Counted from the first letter of the stretch, positions 24,325 through 36,739 are shown. The stretch is DNA of 64,000 nt from Breviolum minutum Mf 1.05b.01 (GCA_000507305.1 DF239274.1:62001-126000), one strand, 5' to 3'. Numbers and translations are program-made. Notes: generated by a model from the sequence alone, not told the origin.

Positions 24325-25781
24325 AGGGCACCTTGGGTTGCGGTGGGTGGAAACCAACCGCCGTTGAGGAGGAGGAAGGTGGGGGTTGATGTTTTTTTTT
24401 GGATCTCCACATGGTGATTCGTTTTTCTTTTAGGAAAAACAATCACGCAACATTTCACTTGTTGTTTTTGGCGACATCACTACAACTTGGGGATGAATGA
24501 TAATTGTATGTTGAATACTTAGCCAATGGGTTTTTGTGGTGTCCAAGAGGTAGTGCGCGGCGTGCCCCCTAATTTGTTTTCTCCCGGTTTCGATTTGGGA
24601 GACGGGCGCCCTTGGTTGCGATTAGATCATCAACATATAAACCTTGACTTAGCAAGGTTTAACAAAAGTCTCATCAGCCCCAAGCTATATGTCACAATGA
24701 GTTGTATGCCTTTTCCAGTCCCCATCATTTTCAACATCCGCTTCAGATTGAAATATCCAGGATGACTTATATTGCGTTATTATGTACACATATGTACACG
24801 CTGAAAAACTAAAGGCCAGGAACCTAAGCCATTGGATCATTTGAAAGCTGGAGCTTCTTTTCCCAAAGGACCATGAAAGCCAGGGTTTTTGGACCGCCTT
24901 CATTTTCAGAAATGTACACCCTTGCAACTTAATATTCTAAGAATTTCTTTCTTTGTGGGGGTGAAAGGGGAAGTTTGGGGTATCTTCCCAGGGGCCCTGT
25001 GGGCAAAATCATTGATAAATATAATAGATACTCACCCAAAATATAGTTGCTCACATTTGAAAGGAAATATGTGATACCTTCCCATCCAACCCCATACCCC
25101 ATCATGTGAAAATGTTCGTTTTCCGCGAATCGAAAAGAAAAAATTTCCCGTTTTCCCCATTTGGGGAAAGTACGAATCGTCTTCCAACCATTCTGGGCAA
25201 TGAAAATTATAAATCTTTGACCTGAATGCCAACACCTGGGGTTTGCCATAATCACCTGAAACAACCCTAAAAAATAGGAGAAACCCTACATCACCAACGG
25301 ACTTGCTACGCTACCTGTCAATCTTTAGGGGCCCGATTTGCCCAGGAAACTTTCGGTTCTCATGGTGGAAAACTGGGGTAGGATTCCCAAAAACTACCTT
25401 TTAAAGAGAGACCCGAAGTCGCTATAAATTGCCAACACCTGTTTCCCGTCGCCTGCGCAGAGACATTAAGAAGTTGCTCCTCTTTTGGAACATCCTGACG
25501 TTGTTCGAAAAAATCCCGTCAATTGGTACAAAAAGTTGAGGATTCGAAGTTCAGGATTCGGAAGATTTTTGAAGAATGGTAGTTTCAGGGAGGGTACATC
25601 AATCAATTTATCTTGCTGCAAGATTATGGACCCTTTTGACACCATTTCGCCTTGCCCCCCAAGAGTTGTTCAGGATGATGTGACCAAAAAAGGGAGAAGT
25701 CGGGAAGGAATCCCAGATACTTCGGCCTGCTATTTTTGGGGCAGTTCGGGGAACTCTTGGCTAGAAGCAGTTCTGTTTTAC

Positions 25782-25823
25782 CATGCTCAACTGGACGGAC
25801 TGGAAAGCGACGCAACGCAGCAT
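25782..25823 (-). CDS. 42-bp exon
   Basis: The good acceptor TTTTACCCATCCAG precedes 25823 and the donor GTAAAAC follows 25782. Frames read LRCVAFQSVQLSM or LRRFPVRPVEHG. The plus strand also has an open frame here ending at a GTAAAA donor, so confidence is limited. Confidence 0.3.
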
Positions 25824-26607
25824 CTGGATGGGTAAAAGTCTACACTATAGGGACTGTTTGCTCTTGGCGCAGTGTAGGTTTATATCCATCAATTCAATTC
25901 CTAGACTGGTGTATGAGAATACCCAATAACAACAGACCCACTTTTTGTAAATAAAAAAGGAGGGGGACCGGGCCACAAGAATGCCAGTTTTCATCCCTTT
26001 TTAAAATGGTAGTTGTACTTGGATGTGCGATGAATATTGACAAGGACCTGTGCTGCAATTTTTTTAGACAAAGGTCTATGTATTTACATACACATATATA
26101 ATATTTGCTTTTCATCATTCAGTGATTATTGAATCATTCATTCATCTATTTTCACTATTCAGTGATTTCTATTAATTCATTCATTCATAATGTATCTATC
26201 TATTTGTTCAAATCATGTTTTTTCTGCGTTCATTTCTGCTACTTGTCTACATCTCTATATGTAAACAAACACCTAGAACTGTACTTTTGCAGTTGTGTAC
26301 CATTCATCTATTTGCAACCTCGTCCATCCAACAGTCTACACCTGAAATCGTTGCAGCTCGCATCCGGAAATCATTCAACCGGCACATTTTCAGGACTTCC
26401 ATGGCAGCCCCCACCCGTTTATCTCAATCATTTTCAATCAACTAATAATCAACAGATGGGAGGTACAAAGTGGGCCCAAAAACAAGTGAAATAAGTTACG
26501 GGGCTACCATAACTCCACTTTTTGGGGCGTGAAATAACCCTAGTGAAACCCCCGTTTATCTATTTTTGGCCATTTATATAGGGGCTACCGGGCTAGCCAT
26601 AACTCCG

Positions 26608-28445
26608 TTAAAAACCGATCGGCTTTCTTCGGGCCCATTTTTGAAGGTATAGCCCATTTACCAACCCTTTGAAACCTTCAAGGTGGAGTTCCCTTTCGCG
26701 CTCCTTGGTGAAACAGCGAAACTGCTTGGACAAAAGCTCGAGAGCTGATAGTTTTTTGAGGATTTGGTATGGCCCCTTTAACCGTTCAACGCCCCCCCTC
26801 TTTCCCTCCCCCCGTTCCACGGGCTCCTCTTCGATGTCCTCTGCGTTGGAACTGCGTTGCTTTCGTTGCTTACGGTGTAAAAGGTTGAGGCCTCAGAGGT
26901 CGAGACCCGGCATTGCCAGGATGGGCTTCCAGGGACGGGGGTCCACGTGGTTGCTGCTGCTGTCAACCTAACCCCCCCCCCCAAACCTAATAAGGCCGCA
27001 AATTAAAGCCTAATTTCTGGGGAAGGGGTAGGTTGACCAGCCATGATTATAAGCCATTCATGGGCATTTTCCTGAAAAATAGGGATGTGAACATGAACAT
27101 AGCTGACATACTTGGGGGATCATCCCAGGACTTGGATACGTGATGAATAAACATGCATGGTTTAGTAAGTCCCCCAGGCCCTGTGGTTGTGGGACAAATT
27201 GCCAAATGGCCTTTTACTTCATGGCTTATAATCAATGGGGGTTAGTAACTAATTACTAACTGGGATGATCCTCCAAGTACCCCCAGAATTTCTGTTTGGG
27301 GGCAACTTGGATGTCCCAGGAAGTTAGTAAATGGTTAGTAAATGGGTTATAACCCCAATACATCCCATTTATAAGTAAGTTATAACCCATTTATTAACCA
27401 TTGATCCTAACTTTTTGGGACATCCAAGAACCCGGGCTTTCGGAGGCTACCAGGGGCGATTCAAAGGTGCGGACACAACAAGCTGAACCTGGAAGTTCGA
27501 GCCGTTTTCCTGTTCGTTAATTTCCATCAATTTGAAAACCCCCTAATACCAGCCGAATCCAGTTACTACTTAAGAAAAATACCGGAAACTTTCCTATGGT
27601 TTTCCAGGGTTCATTTCATTTGTGGTGATTTATGCAAGCAGAAAGGGTGAAAGATTCGTTTAGCTTTCCGCCGGAGCGATTTCCTGGCTGCGATGGGATT
27701 CCTCGGGAAAGAACAGTTCAGCCGAGAGAATCCCATGCACTAAATGAGCACCAGGTAAGAATCTAGTTCAAGTATTATTCTAATATCTAATCTATAGGGG
27801 GAAAATATGTTATCCAATTACTAATAATATAATATCTAAAAAAAATGAAATCCAGGAAATAATATTCCTGATTATGATATTGTGCCTGGTAAAGTTGACA
27901 CCCTTTTTGTTGGAACCATTTGGCACCTTTTTGGAAAAACTCGGACGGCTGCTTTTCCAAGAAAAGAGCATAGTCACCAAGACTTTTTTTTCCATGAGTT
28001 CCCCCCGCAAAAAAACGGGGATTGCTAAACTTACACCCCTGAAATTTAACATAGCCCCTAAAAATAGGCAATCCCAAAATGAAACTCATCTCCCAACCAT
28101 CATCTTCAGGGGCTATCTTAAATTTCGGGGGTGTAAATTTCACCACCATCCTCTCGCATGCGAATCACCATCACCATATCCGATCCCAAAGAAACCACGA
28201 CCGGACCAAGCCATGGCCATGGCACAAGAAATTAACTGGTTTTTTCGTGGCCCACTTTGGTTGGTTCCTGCTGTTTCCTTCATGTCCCATGGATTGGGTA
28301 CCTTAAGATGCCAGTTTGGTGTTGTTGTGATGCCCCTTCGTCCCTTGTTGTTACGCCTCCTGTTGTTTTTTCTTGGCCGAGGAACGATTCCTGCGTTTTT
28401 TCATCTCTTCAAGGGTGCACAGGTGACAATGGTCACAGGTATCTC
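26608..28445 (-). CDS. Five-exon Lys/Arg-rich gene with CxxCxxC motif
   Basis: Exons 28357-28445, 28144-28277, 27886-28024, 27665-27739 and 26666-26967, all joining in phase. Exon 1 encodes DTCDHCHLCTLEEMKKRRNR (CxxCxxC, then basic). Exon 2 ends GIGYGDGDSHARGW, exon 3 holds KSLGDYALFLEKQPSEFFQK, exon 4 NPIAARKSLRRK, exon 5 VDSSSNHVDPRPWKPILAMP and later KGPYQILKKLSALELLSKQF. Donors are GC, GTGAAA, GC and GC. The intron between exons 2 and 3 is a family-O element; the exon 5 acceptor lies in a family-S element. Exon 5 has an in-frame TGA at codon 25 (26895-26893). The start and end are not fixed; 26608 is the end of the open frame. The motif suggests a zinc-binding nuclear protein, family unknown. 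Confidence 0.62.
26962..27045. mobile_element. Family S element supplying an acceptor
   Basis: GTCAACCTAACCCCC / GGGGTAGGTTGACCAGCC. On the minus strand GGGTTAG|GTTGAC starts exon 26967. Other copies: 23168-23313 and about 34480-34610. Confidence 0.6.
27305..27430. mobile_element. Family J element
   Basis: CTTGGATGTCCCAGGAAGTT..TTTGGGACATCCAAG, hairpin with TTATAACC inner repeats. Confidence 0.7.
28025..28143. mobile_element. Family O introner (intron of the 28.4-26.6 kb gene)
   Basis: Fold-back TTACACCCCTGAAATTTAACATAGCCCC / GGGGCTATCTTAAATTTCGGGGGTGTAA. On the minus strand the intron runs GTGAAATTTACACC to GTAAGTTTAG and its removal keeps the frame. Confidence 0.75.
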
Positions 28446-28877
28446 CTTTCGTGGTGGTTTTCAGTGTGTTGATCATTGGTGATATGAATCCCTCAGGTTT
28501 GTTCAGTTCTAAGCAACCAGGTATCCTGCAGTGAATACCCTACTTTCCATGAAATACTGGTTGGTTAATAGGGATCCTTATAGTGGTTTTTTATAATCCC
28601 TATATTACTGGGTAGTATAATCCCCTATATACCCTAAACAACCAAGGTTTTTGTCACGCAAGATCTCATGAAATTGACAGCCTGGAAGATCAAGAAAATC
28701 CGTTTTGGGGGCCCAAAAGGGCCATACCAATCCATAAGCAGAACTGTGAACAATCCATTGTTGTGTTTTTAGGACATCTCACTAGAAGCATCAGGGTCCA
28801 ATGACTCTCTTTTTTCGCAGGGCCAAGTTGTCTTCCCCTTAAACCGGCAAAATATTGTTGTCTTCCTATATATCAAC

Positions 28878-29003
28878 ATATGTGCCAGGGTCCATCAACT
28901 CCTTGTATTGGGATGGTCATCCCACCTTTTTTTGGATACAAAAATGGGTCGATGAACTGATGACCATCTAAATATTGGGAGTTTTTGTTCGACCCCAGCA
29001 CAA
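28878..29003. mobile_element. Family R element
   Basis: TGTGCCAGGGTCCATCAACT..TTCGACCCCAGCACA; copies 23788-23912 and 42228-42345. Confidence 0.6.
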
Positions 29004-29512
29004 AAAGAGCACCTGAAAAAAAATAATAGAGGGCTCGGAAGATGAATTGTTTCCCAAATTGGGATGGTGTATACCCTCTTTTTGCGGCGGTAAACTCGGT
29101 AAACTGCACTGTTTTGGACCGCTCAGTTGAAAGGTCATGACATGTGAACTTAACAGCTTCCATCCATGGACCGTCATTCACGACGATCCCAAGATCTGGA
29201 GGTCAGGAACTTCACCCTTCAAAATTCAAATGATTCGTGGGACACCAATGGGCCACCAAAATACCTGGCAATTCTGCGAGTTTGTGACCTTTTTGGGATG
29301 GTGAAAACCACGTGACCCGAAATCAAAGGCGAATCGTGACCTCCAACTAAAAAAATCAAAAGGTGACAAATTGAATCACCTGGTACCACTATCTTTGTTG
29401 CATTGAGATTCTTGATCCTCTCTGGAGAATGCGCCATTTATGTCATTCTTCTTTTTTGCCCCTTTTCGTTCTATATAATAACATCATAATTCATTCATAA
29501 TATCTTAATAAT

Positions 29513-29735
29513 TCATAACAATGAAGCTTGGAATTGGAAGATTTTTCCAGGTCGTTTTAGAATCGAAAACGACGGGGTGTGTCCGATGTCCTCTCCCCCT
29601 TGTTCCGCAGCCCCCCAGGTGACCGACCCGCCTTTCCAGCATCCATTTTCCTTCCGTGTGAAATACCTCGGTCGATGTTCGTTACGCGAAAAAAGACGTC
29701 GAGAAATCATCCTACGAGATGGCGAACCCCGAAGC
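29513..29735 (-). CDS. Probable terminal exon, Arg/Gly-rich
   Basis: The acceptor GAAAATATTAG precedes 29735. 74 codons run to a TGA at 29513: RRLFSRNEHRPRYFTRKENG, then WKGGSVTWGAAEQGGEDIG. Phase requires two bases from the previous exon, so it does not join 30123 directly. A GT inside (GGTCG|GTCACC) could be a donor instead. Confidence 0.42.
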
Positions 29736-30122
29736 CTAATATTTTCGTGGATTTATCCCGAGTTATACCCATTTACAACCATGGTTTTTCATAGGGTGGG
29801 GCCTGGGGGGTATAACTACCTTATAACTAGGGGGGCCCCTTCTTGTAGCTATACCCTCCAGGGAACGATCACATATCCCACCAAACGGACAAAGGAAAAT
29901 CATCTTCAAAAGAGATATGTTAGTTCCCAGGAGGGTATCTTCACCTTTAAAGGGTAGTAAAGCATCACACCCTTAAAACATGGCACACCTTAAAACCTCC
30001 AGCGAAAACTAACATAGCACCTAACACCTGAAAAATGGATGGTTGGAAGACTATATTCTTTTTGAAATGATCCCTTTTCAGTCGACATTCCTTCATTTTT
30101 CGTTGGGGTTTTCATGTTTTGC

Positions 30123-30497
30123 CTTTTGTCTGAATCCCTGTGGTGATAGCGGCGAGGTGCCAGCATCCACTGATCCAAGGCACAAGCTGGTGGTGAAGGA
30201 AGCTTCCTTCATTTTTGTTCCCCAAAGATAGGTGAAATCTGACACTGATCCACGATACTTCACCAAACGTCATTTTAAGAGAAGGTCCATTTTTTCCTAC
30301 TCAGATTTATTCACAAATTTTTACGCTACAAAAACATGCTGTTTTCCCCCATGACGTTTTCCACAAATTCACGGTTAAAACTCACCTCCTGAGGTTCGCC
30401 CTGGAAGTTGTTGGAAGAAAAAATATCCAGTGATTCCAATCCGTACCACAAAATCAAAGATTTCCTCTTCGGGTCGGGATTTTGTGATAAACCATGC
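30123..30497 (-). CDS. Two chained exons, unidentified protein
   Basis: Exon 30386-30497: acceptor TTTTTTTTCAG, donor GTGAGT, 37 codons (GLSQNPDPKRKSLILWYGLE then SLDIFSSNNFQGEPQE). Exon 30123-30206: acceptor AAAAATGAAG, GC donor, 28 codons (EASFTTSLCLGSVDAGTSPL then SPQGFRQK). Both boundaries are phase 0, so they join cleanly. Among the best-supported exons here. No domain is recognised. Confidence 0.65.
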
Positions 30498-31654
30498 CTG
30501 AAAAAAAACTGCATTTATCTTGTTTGAGGGGAAACCAGAAATTTTTCCAGTTGTCTTTCAAAAAAAATAGTACATTTCCAGGTGGCTGTTTTTAAACAGA
30601 AATCGAAGGCAAAAACCGAACCAGGAGTTCACTGACCACCCGAACTGATGGTTCAATCGGCCCGCCAGGCCCGTGAAAAAGATGCACGGAAAACAGTCCA
30701 TCAGTTCAAATTGGGAACTACTAGGGTATCCAACTGGAAGTGATCGATTCACGATGGTAAGTAAGTTGGTTTATTTCGCCTATTTAACGGGACGAAATCA
30801 ACCTACTTACATAGGGGTGGTGAACTAATCCATTTACTCACCATGCAAAAACCCAGTAAAAATCGTCCCGCAAGTTTTGGAGGTCAAAAAAAATCCACCA
30901 CAAATTTGGAAACCATCCATCTTTTTCTGAAAGATTTCCAACCACAAATTTGGCAGCCGTTGATTTTTTTGGGTTGGGAGCAATGGGTTCCCATGTTTGA
31001 ATTATTTCAGGGGCGACTTGTTTGAAAAGGAATGACTGACTCTATACGCAGATATCTGTTTTTCACAATCTGCCCTAAGAATCATGGGATCTCAAAACTG
31101 GTGGTTTTTTTCAGATCCCAGAGCCCTGCTATACAGATTCAAACCCCTCTATATGCGTGTATATATATATATATATACGAGGGTCCAATGATTCTTAGGG
31201 TGGCTAAATTATCACATTTCACCAACCTGGAAGAAACATCAGGAAAGTAAGTAAAGTACCACTTTTCTTAAGGCATCTGGAGAAAAACCTGGTTGGTTGG
31301 GAACGGGGGCGGTTCAAGTTGATGGTCCAAATGAACGAACTGCAACCGCAACGGCTGTGGAACTTTCCTTCCAGGTGTCCCCCCCCCAAAAAAAATCCGG
31401 CCAACTACCCCTGTGATTTGGAAGATTCTGCATGTTCCAAATCGCTCCCCAATTTACGTTAGGGAAAAAATATAAATCATCACCCCTACGTAGTAGCTCC
31501 CATGATCGCTCCCGAACAAAGACACATCACAGCCTTGTTTGTCAAGATGCAAACACGGCCGGCAAGATCCTGCCCTGTGCATCTCCCGATTCACCATCCG
31601 TGAGAAGGGAACCTCTTCTGCTTCTGGCGCTACAATCTCACCTGTTGTCATGAA

Positions 31655-32040
31655 AAATTTCCATGAAACATACTGGTTGGTTCATAGGGATCCTTAAATT
31701 GGTGATATTATGATCCCTATCCCAGATGCTCTTTTTGTATGGTATATTGCATATTTACCTACATTTATCATCAATTTTTGATGACCAAATGTAAGTAAAT
31801 ATATACCATACATTGAGTGTCTGGGTATATAACTGGGTAGTATCATAATGCCCTATATGATTAAAATGATTCTGGCCAAATTAATTATAATATTTCACCA
31901 ACCTAGGTTTCCCTGAAATAAGGGGTCCCATTTCCCTTACAATCACCACCATTTGGGGGCCCAGGTCGTGTGAGGTCGCTATAATTTGCCCAGAATGATT
32001 ACACTAAACTAAACAACCAGGGTTTTTGTCATTGCTCACC
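31655..32040. mobile_element. Family I element carrying D and T insertions
   Basis: The I sequence is broken by a D-like element near 31735-31820 and a T element at 31877-31997, then resumes at AACAACCAGGGTTTTTGTCA. Confidence 0.55.
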
Positions 32041-32160
32041 TTCTTCCCGGGTTTTCATCCGTCAAGAGTCGCCGGTTTTTTTTTGGTAGTTTTACCGTTC
32101 CACCTCAATGACGAGAGAAAATCCGTTTCTGTATATATATATAATATATATATATATATA

Positions 32161-32368
32161 TACCTGGAACCCAACTGACCCTTGTTTTGATTGGAAAAGG
32201 CCTTGTTTTGGGTGGTTAACCTTCAAAAATAGAGGTCATTTGGGTTCCAGGTATATAAATACACCTGGATCTTCCAGATATGTAAAATGTCTGCCTTTTG
32301 GTATGTTTTTTGGGTGAAAAGGCAGAAATTTTACACACATGGAAGATCCAGGTATATAAATACCCCTC
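32161..32368. mobile_element. Two family-Q hairpins inside a TA repeat
   Basis: ACCTGGAACCCAACTGACCC / AAATGGGTTCCAGGTAT-type arms, then ACCTGGATCTTCCA / TGGAAGATCCAGGT, each bounded by (TA)n. Similar hairpins in TA tracts: 8229-8377, 37085-37197, 37995-38105, 59546-59660. Confidence 0.65.
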
Positions 32369-33026
32369 AGGCGGGGATCATTAACCAGTCTTTACAGGAA
32401 TCGGTGAAACTTGATCGACCTACAAATGAAAGGGGTTGGATATTTCTTGGGAAGGCTGGCTGGGGCGGAAGATGATCTTGATAGAATTTCATCTCCCCAA
32501 ATTGCGAGATCCCAAGAATTCGCAAAAAGAAATCCAAGCATCAGGCGACAGGATCTGGACAAATCATATTCATAGACTATATATCTAGCTGGTTGGTGCT
32601 CAACCCTCCTTTTGGTGCTCATTTGCTCTTCATTTTAGGCAAAATGATCATCCGTTGCTCATGTGCTCGTCACTACACCTCAGCTAACGTAAATTCTCAG
32701 GGTCAACTGGTCACTGACATAATTTCATCTGCGCCTTCAGCAGTGTTCCGCTGCTTCCCTTCATCAACACCTCAGGTTTTGTTTGTCCGCTGGCAGCCGG
32801 CGGCCAAAGATTCAAAGTTTGTCCAAACCGTTGGGTACCCCCCCGAAGTTTAACAGTTCGCCCCTGAAAAGTTACCGAAACCCAATAGGAAAGGCTTGTC
32901 TTCCAACTACCATTTTTCAGGGGCGAGCTGTTAAACTTCAGTCTTCAGTGGTTGTATCAGTCTCGTCATCTTGGATTGGATCTTAGATGCTTGGGAAAAA
33001 AGTTCCAAGCAAAATTCTCCCAAATA

Positions 33027-33145
33027 TACCCTCCCTGAAACTACTGTAACATTTTTGCCCCTGAAGATGGATGGTTGGAATGTTAGTTTCCTTTGGGGAA
33101 TTTGCCTATTTTCAGGTGCGAACTGTTAGTTTCAGGGAGGGTAGT
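33027..33145. mobile_element. Family A copy
   Basis: TACCCTCCCTGAAACTACTG to CTGTTAGTTTCAGGGAGGGTA. Confidence 0.7.
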
Positions 33146-33780
33146 CTACTTGGTGGTTGAAAACTCAACCCATCTGAAAACTATGCTTCTCAAAAAAATT
33201 GGATCATTTCCCCGGGGAAATGCACCGCCCTGTAATTTTTTGGTGAGTTTCATCCCATGGGATCACAATCTGTAAAACATCACCAACCTGGCAATTCTGC
33301 GAGTTTGCCTTTTTGGGATGGTGAGTTCACGTAACCCGAAATCAAAGGCGAAACGTGACCTCCAACTAAAAAAATCAAAACGTCACGAATTGAATCACTT
33401 GGAAAAAGACAAGGCTCCAAGGATTTTATGATATCAACCGGTGCAGAATACCCTGACGAAAAAAACAAACCAATGCCTACAGTACCAATTTATGGCTGGT
33501 ATCCATGATGGGACTTTTAGGCGAGTTTCGCGGTTTGAGAGAAAACCCTTGAAATTCCCAATGGATATCCATGTGGCATCCGACTCTTCAATGGGTTGGA
33601 TAAAGATTCCCCCCAAAAAAATATGTGGCTACCAAAACAGGTGGACAAAGAGCCATGTTGATTCACCATATCAATAGAATCCGTCACAAACAATCAAGGA
33701 AAATCCTTTGACCACACATGGCCATTTTGCGGGTGAAATAAGATTGTGGAGACCGAAGCGTAGAAGCCCAAACCTTTTTG

Positions 33781-33781
<1 letters not shown>

Positions 33782-33834
<53 letters not shown>
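33782..33834 (+). repeat. (CAA)n microsatellite
   Basis: About 18 CAA units, ending CAACAG|GTGAAA. In one plus frame it would be polyGln after RRSPNLFE; I treat it as a simple repeat. Confidence 0.85.
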
Positions 33835-33835
<1 letters not shown>

Positions 33836-34716
33836 GGTGAAAAGTATACCCCTCTCATATAACCTGCAACATGTTTGCACCCAAAAAATCTACATCCCAA
33901 AAAAATCATCTACATCCCACCATCCCCCCCCCCCAAAAAAAAAAAAATGGCACCAAGGTACAGTTGCCGGCCTCAACCTCGGACCGAGTTGGACTCCGCC
34001 CTACGGACACCGGGCCCACGCCGCCATAGCTCGACATCGATTTTTGGGACCATAAATGGCTGACGGATCCGGACGGTTCGAGGATGGGTGGAAAAACCCT
34101 CATGGGAATCCAGGAAATCTTGGGGTGAACATTAAATCTAAACGGAAAACAAAAAGAAACTATATGGGTGTTTCCGTAAATGGTGGCACCCCCAAAACAT
34201 CCATTTTAATAGGGTTTTCCATTATAAACCATCCATTTTGGGGTACCACCATTGAAGGGAACCCCCATATAATCTAAGATGGATTTTTGTTGTCCAAAAA
34301 GGCTCAAACTTCGGTGCTAGTCTCTGACCTATGCCTGCCATATTTGTTTCATTGTAAAGGTAGGTCTCCCACTGGATAAGTTATAGGTATCTGAAAAAAA
34401 ATCCATCTGATACTTGTTGAGATTCATTGTCTTTAAACGATTTTTTGGGGGATCCACCGCAAAAACCCGGCTAGAATATTCGGGGATTATCATGGCATCT
34501 TGGCAGCCATGCAAAACCCATTGCTTTCCCTTAATGAGGCCGGTGACCAAAAAAAAAACTCGATTTCTGAAGGGGGGTACATTTGGGAGGATAAGGTTGA
34601 CCAGCCATGAGATTACCCAAACAAAATGACTTTTGGCCTCCAACTATACAGTAAGACTTTTTCCCTTGAAACAATAATCTGAAAGAAAAATCGCTTTCAT
34701 AGACAAAGAGGTTTCA

Positions 34717-34814
34717 CTAGTTGGTGGTTTCAACCCATTTGAAAAATATTAGTCAAAATGGGAATCTTCCCCAAACAGGGGTGAAAATAAAACATATTTG
34801 AAACCATCACCTAG
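34717..34814. mobile_element. Family B copy
   Basis: CTAGTTGGTGGTTTCAACC to TTGAAACCATCACCTAG, same orientation. Confidence 0.7.
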
Positions 34815-34859
34815 AAGATGTTTAATGTGTTTTTTTTGCTTGCTTTTTTGTTACAGGGC

Positions 34860-34965
34860 AAGGACTCCTTGGATGTCTTTCGGACGAAACCTATCGAAGG
34901 TTCAACAGGCTCAACGAATCTGTTGTGTTGATCGGGATGCCGGGCCATCATTCATAGACGCTGGA
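34860..34965 (-). CDS. Possible exon, strand ambiguous
   Basis: The minus frame reads ARHPDQHNRFVEPVEPSIGF and could end at a GTAACA donor. The plus strand has a very good acceptor (TTTTTTGTTACAG at 34857) followed by QGLLGCLSDETYRRFNRLNE. I cannot choose by eye; recorded on minus by neighbour context. Confidence 0.25.
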
Positions 34966-35008
34966 TTTGAGCGCCGCCACATAGGGGAGGTTCCTTAAAA
35001 AAGTGCGT

Positions 35009-35745
35009 TCAAGGTTGTAAGGGATGACCGTATGACCCCAAAGGTGACAGGGACGGCTCATGATTTCTCGATGTCGACGATTTTTTTTGGGAGTTTTTGG
35101 ACTGTCTCTCACCACTGGGGATAAAGATAAAGCACCGGTCTACTATCTACAAACTAAGTATCGTCCCTATCGTCACCTTATGAATCTGGACATATCCTGT
35201 GATGCCCTATGGTTCGACCGGTTCAACCTGGGGAAATGTTCCAGAACTCTCTGGAAGTGGTTACTATTGTACCCCTCAAAGGTACAGAGTTTACATTCAA
35301 ATGTACACATCACCATGCTAGAGGTTCTCAACCAAATGGTCAACTGCGGGTTTCCGAATTCCGGAATTTTGCGAAATGAAACTCATGATTTAGGGCAAAT
35401 CAACCAACCCCCTCCCCATAAATAAGGGTTTAATAAAGGCCTTTTTCCACAACTATTTTTCAGTCCTTGGATGATGGGAACCCCCAGGTGTTCAAGTGGT
35501 TCAAAAACAAAAAACGATAACCGATCACCATATGGGTGCTTCCTAACTACTAAAAATTATCATTTTGGGGTGTACCACCATTTTAGGAAACACCCATGTT
35601 GAGATCATGATGGGAATCCCTTGGAATCTTCGGGTACGACCGCTACCCCCGAACCCCATAAGGCGTCCCGAGAAAAATTTGGGTCCTCGTCATCCAAATC
35701 ATCCAAGTCCGAGCAACCGATACCTCTCGGCATAATCGATACCAT
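35009..35745 (-). CDS. Compact gene with Cys/His zinc-finger-like motif
   Basis: Exon 1 may start at ATG 35745 and encodes an acidic stretch (CSDLDDLDDEDPNFSRDALW). Exon 35177-35317 (acceptor ACCTCTAG, donor GTGACG) encodes CTFECKLCTFEGYNSNHFQR followed by VLEHF: CxxC and two His with C2H2-like spacing, though not the canonical x12. The last exon, 35009-35114, follows the excellent acceptor TTATCTTTATCCCCAG, is in phase, reads GERQSKNSQKKSSTSRNHEP and ends with TGA. A family-E element lies in the first intron. The exon 1 donor is unresolved. A nucleic-acid-binding role is only suggested. Confidence 0.55.
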
Positions 35746-36739
35746 ATCCTTGGCGGCGTTTTTAAAAACACCATTGTTTTTGCGGAGTTTTTCGGGTTTT
35801 TTTCACCAAAAAATGGGATGGAAAAAGAGTATTTGATTCGAATACCACATGTAACAACATTTAGAGATTGTTGTGCAAAAATATGATGTGAATAGTATGG
35901 AGAATCTAGAATTTAACAAAATGGTACTGGAAAAATGCAAAAAACAATTTCATCTTTAAAAAGTAAACCTGTGTTTGACAAATCATATGTCTCCAAAGTT
36001 GGAATATCTCTACTGAATGAGTGACTGCAAAATTGAATCTTCACCAGGAAGGGTAATCTTAGGCATCTAGTCCTCCCAAGATAAAGTCACTATAGACCTT
36101 TTTTGGGAAGGTGGGAGTGATGTTGCAACCCATCCCTATGGGGATCAAGTTGCTCGTTTTTTTTTGAGGCAAATAACTCAGCTATGCCAACCTTGAAAAA
36201 CTTAGAAATTCCTGTGAGCAACAAAAAACCTTGGCAGGGGCGCCTTAAACTGGCAATTGGTGGGGCTTTGTCAGCCACCAATCAACCAACCAAGTGGTGG
36301 CTCGATTTGTCCAGCATGTAAGATATATGGTATTCGGTTGTCCAGCATAAACTTGTTCAAAGAGTTTTTGCTATGAAACTACCCTCAAGTTGTAACTAAA
36401 CATAGCCAATGAGAATTGGTGCTTGGGAGACAGGCCTTCCTTTTTGTCGCAAGGTGTCGCTTGAAATGGGCCATATTGTAAGCATATTGTCTTGAAGCAA
36501 AAACGGTAAGCCCAAAAACATCTCCGTTTTTCAAACCACCAGATGGGTCCTTACGGGTGCACATTGATTTGTTTGGACACCAACCCTAAAAATTCATGCA
36601 TTTTTCTTGAGGACAAATCACTCAACATACAGTCATACATTTGCTGTTTGTTTGATTCCCCCAATTGGGGGTGGCAATTTCATGACCCTTGATGGTTTGG
36701 AGGATCATTCTTTTGTCAAATTGTTTCCAGGAAACTCAC

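Noticed and set aside
25485..25835. 116-codon plus-strand frame
   Set aside because: It runs through an A-family arm; the 3' part overlaps a minus exon candidate with better splice sites.
27874..28482. Longest plus-strand frame, 202 codons
   Set aside because: Antisense to three phase-chained minus exons and to the O element.
33708..34055. Plus-strand open frame with long polyGln
   Set aside because: Caused by the (CAA)n microsatellite; the opposite strand gives polyVal or polyCys in the same place, and no domain is present.
35060..35425. 121-codon plus-strand frame
   Set aside because: Antisense to the in-phase minus exons with the Cys/His motif and strong acceptor.
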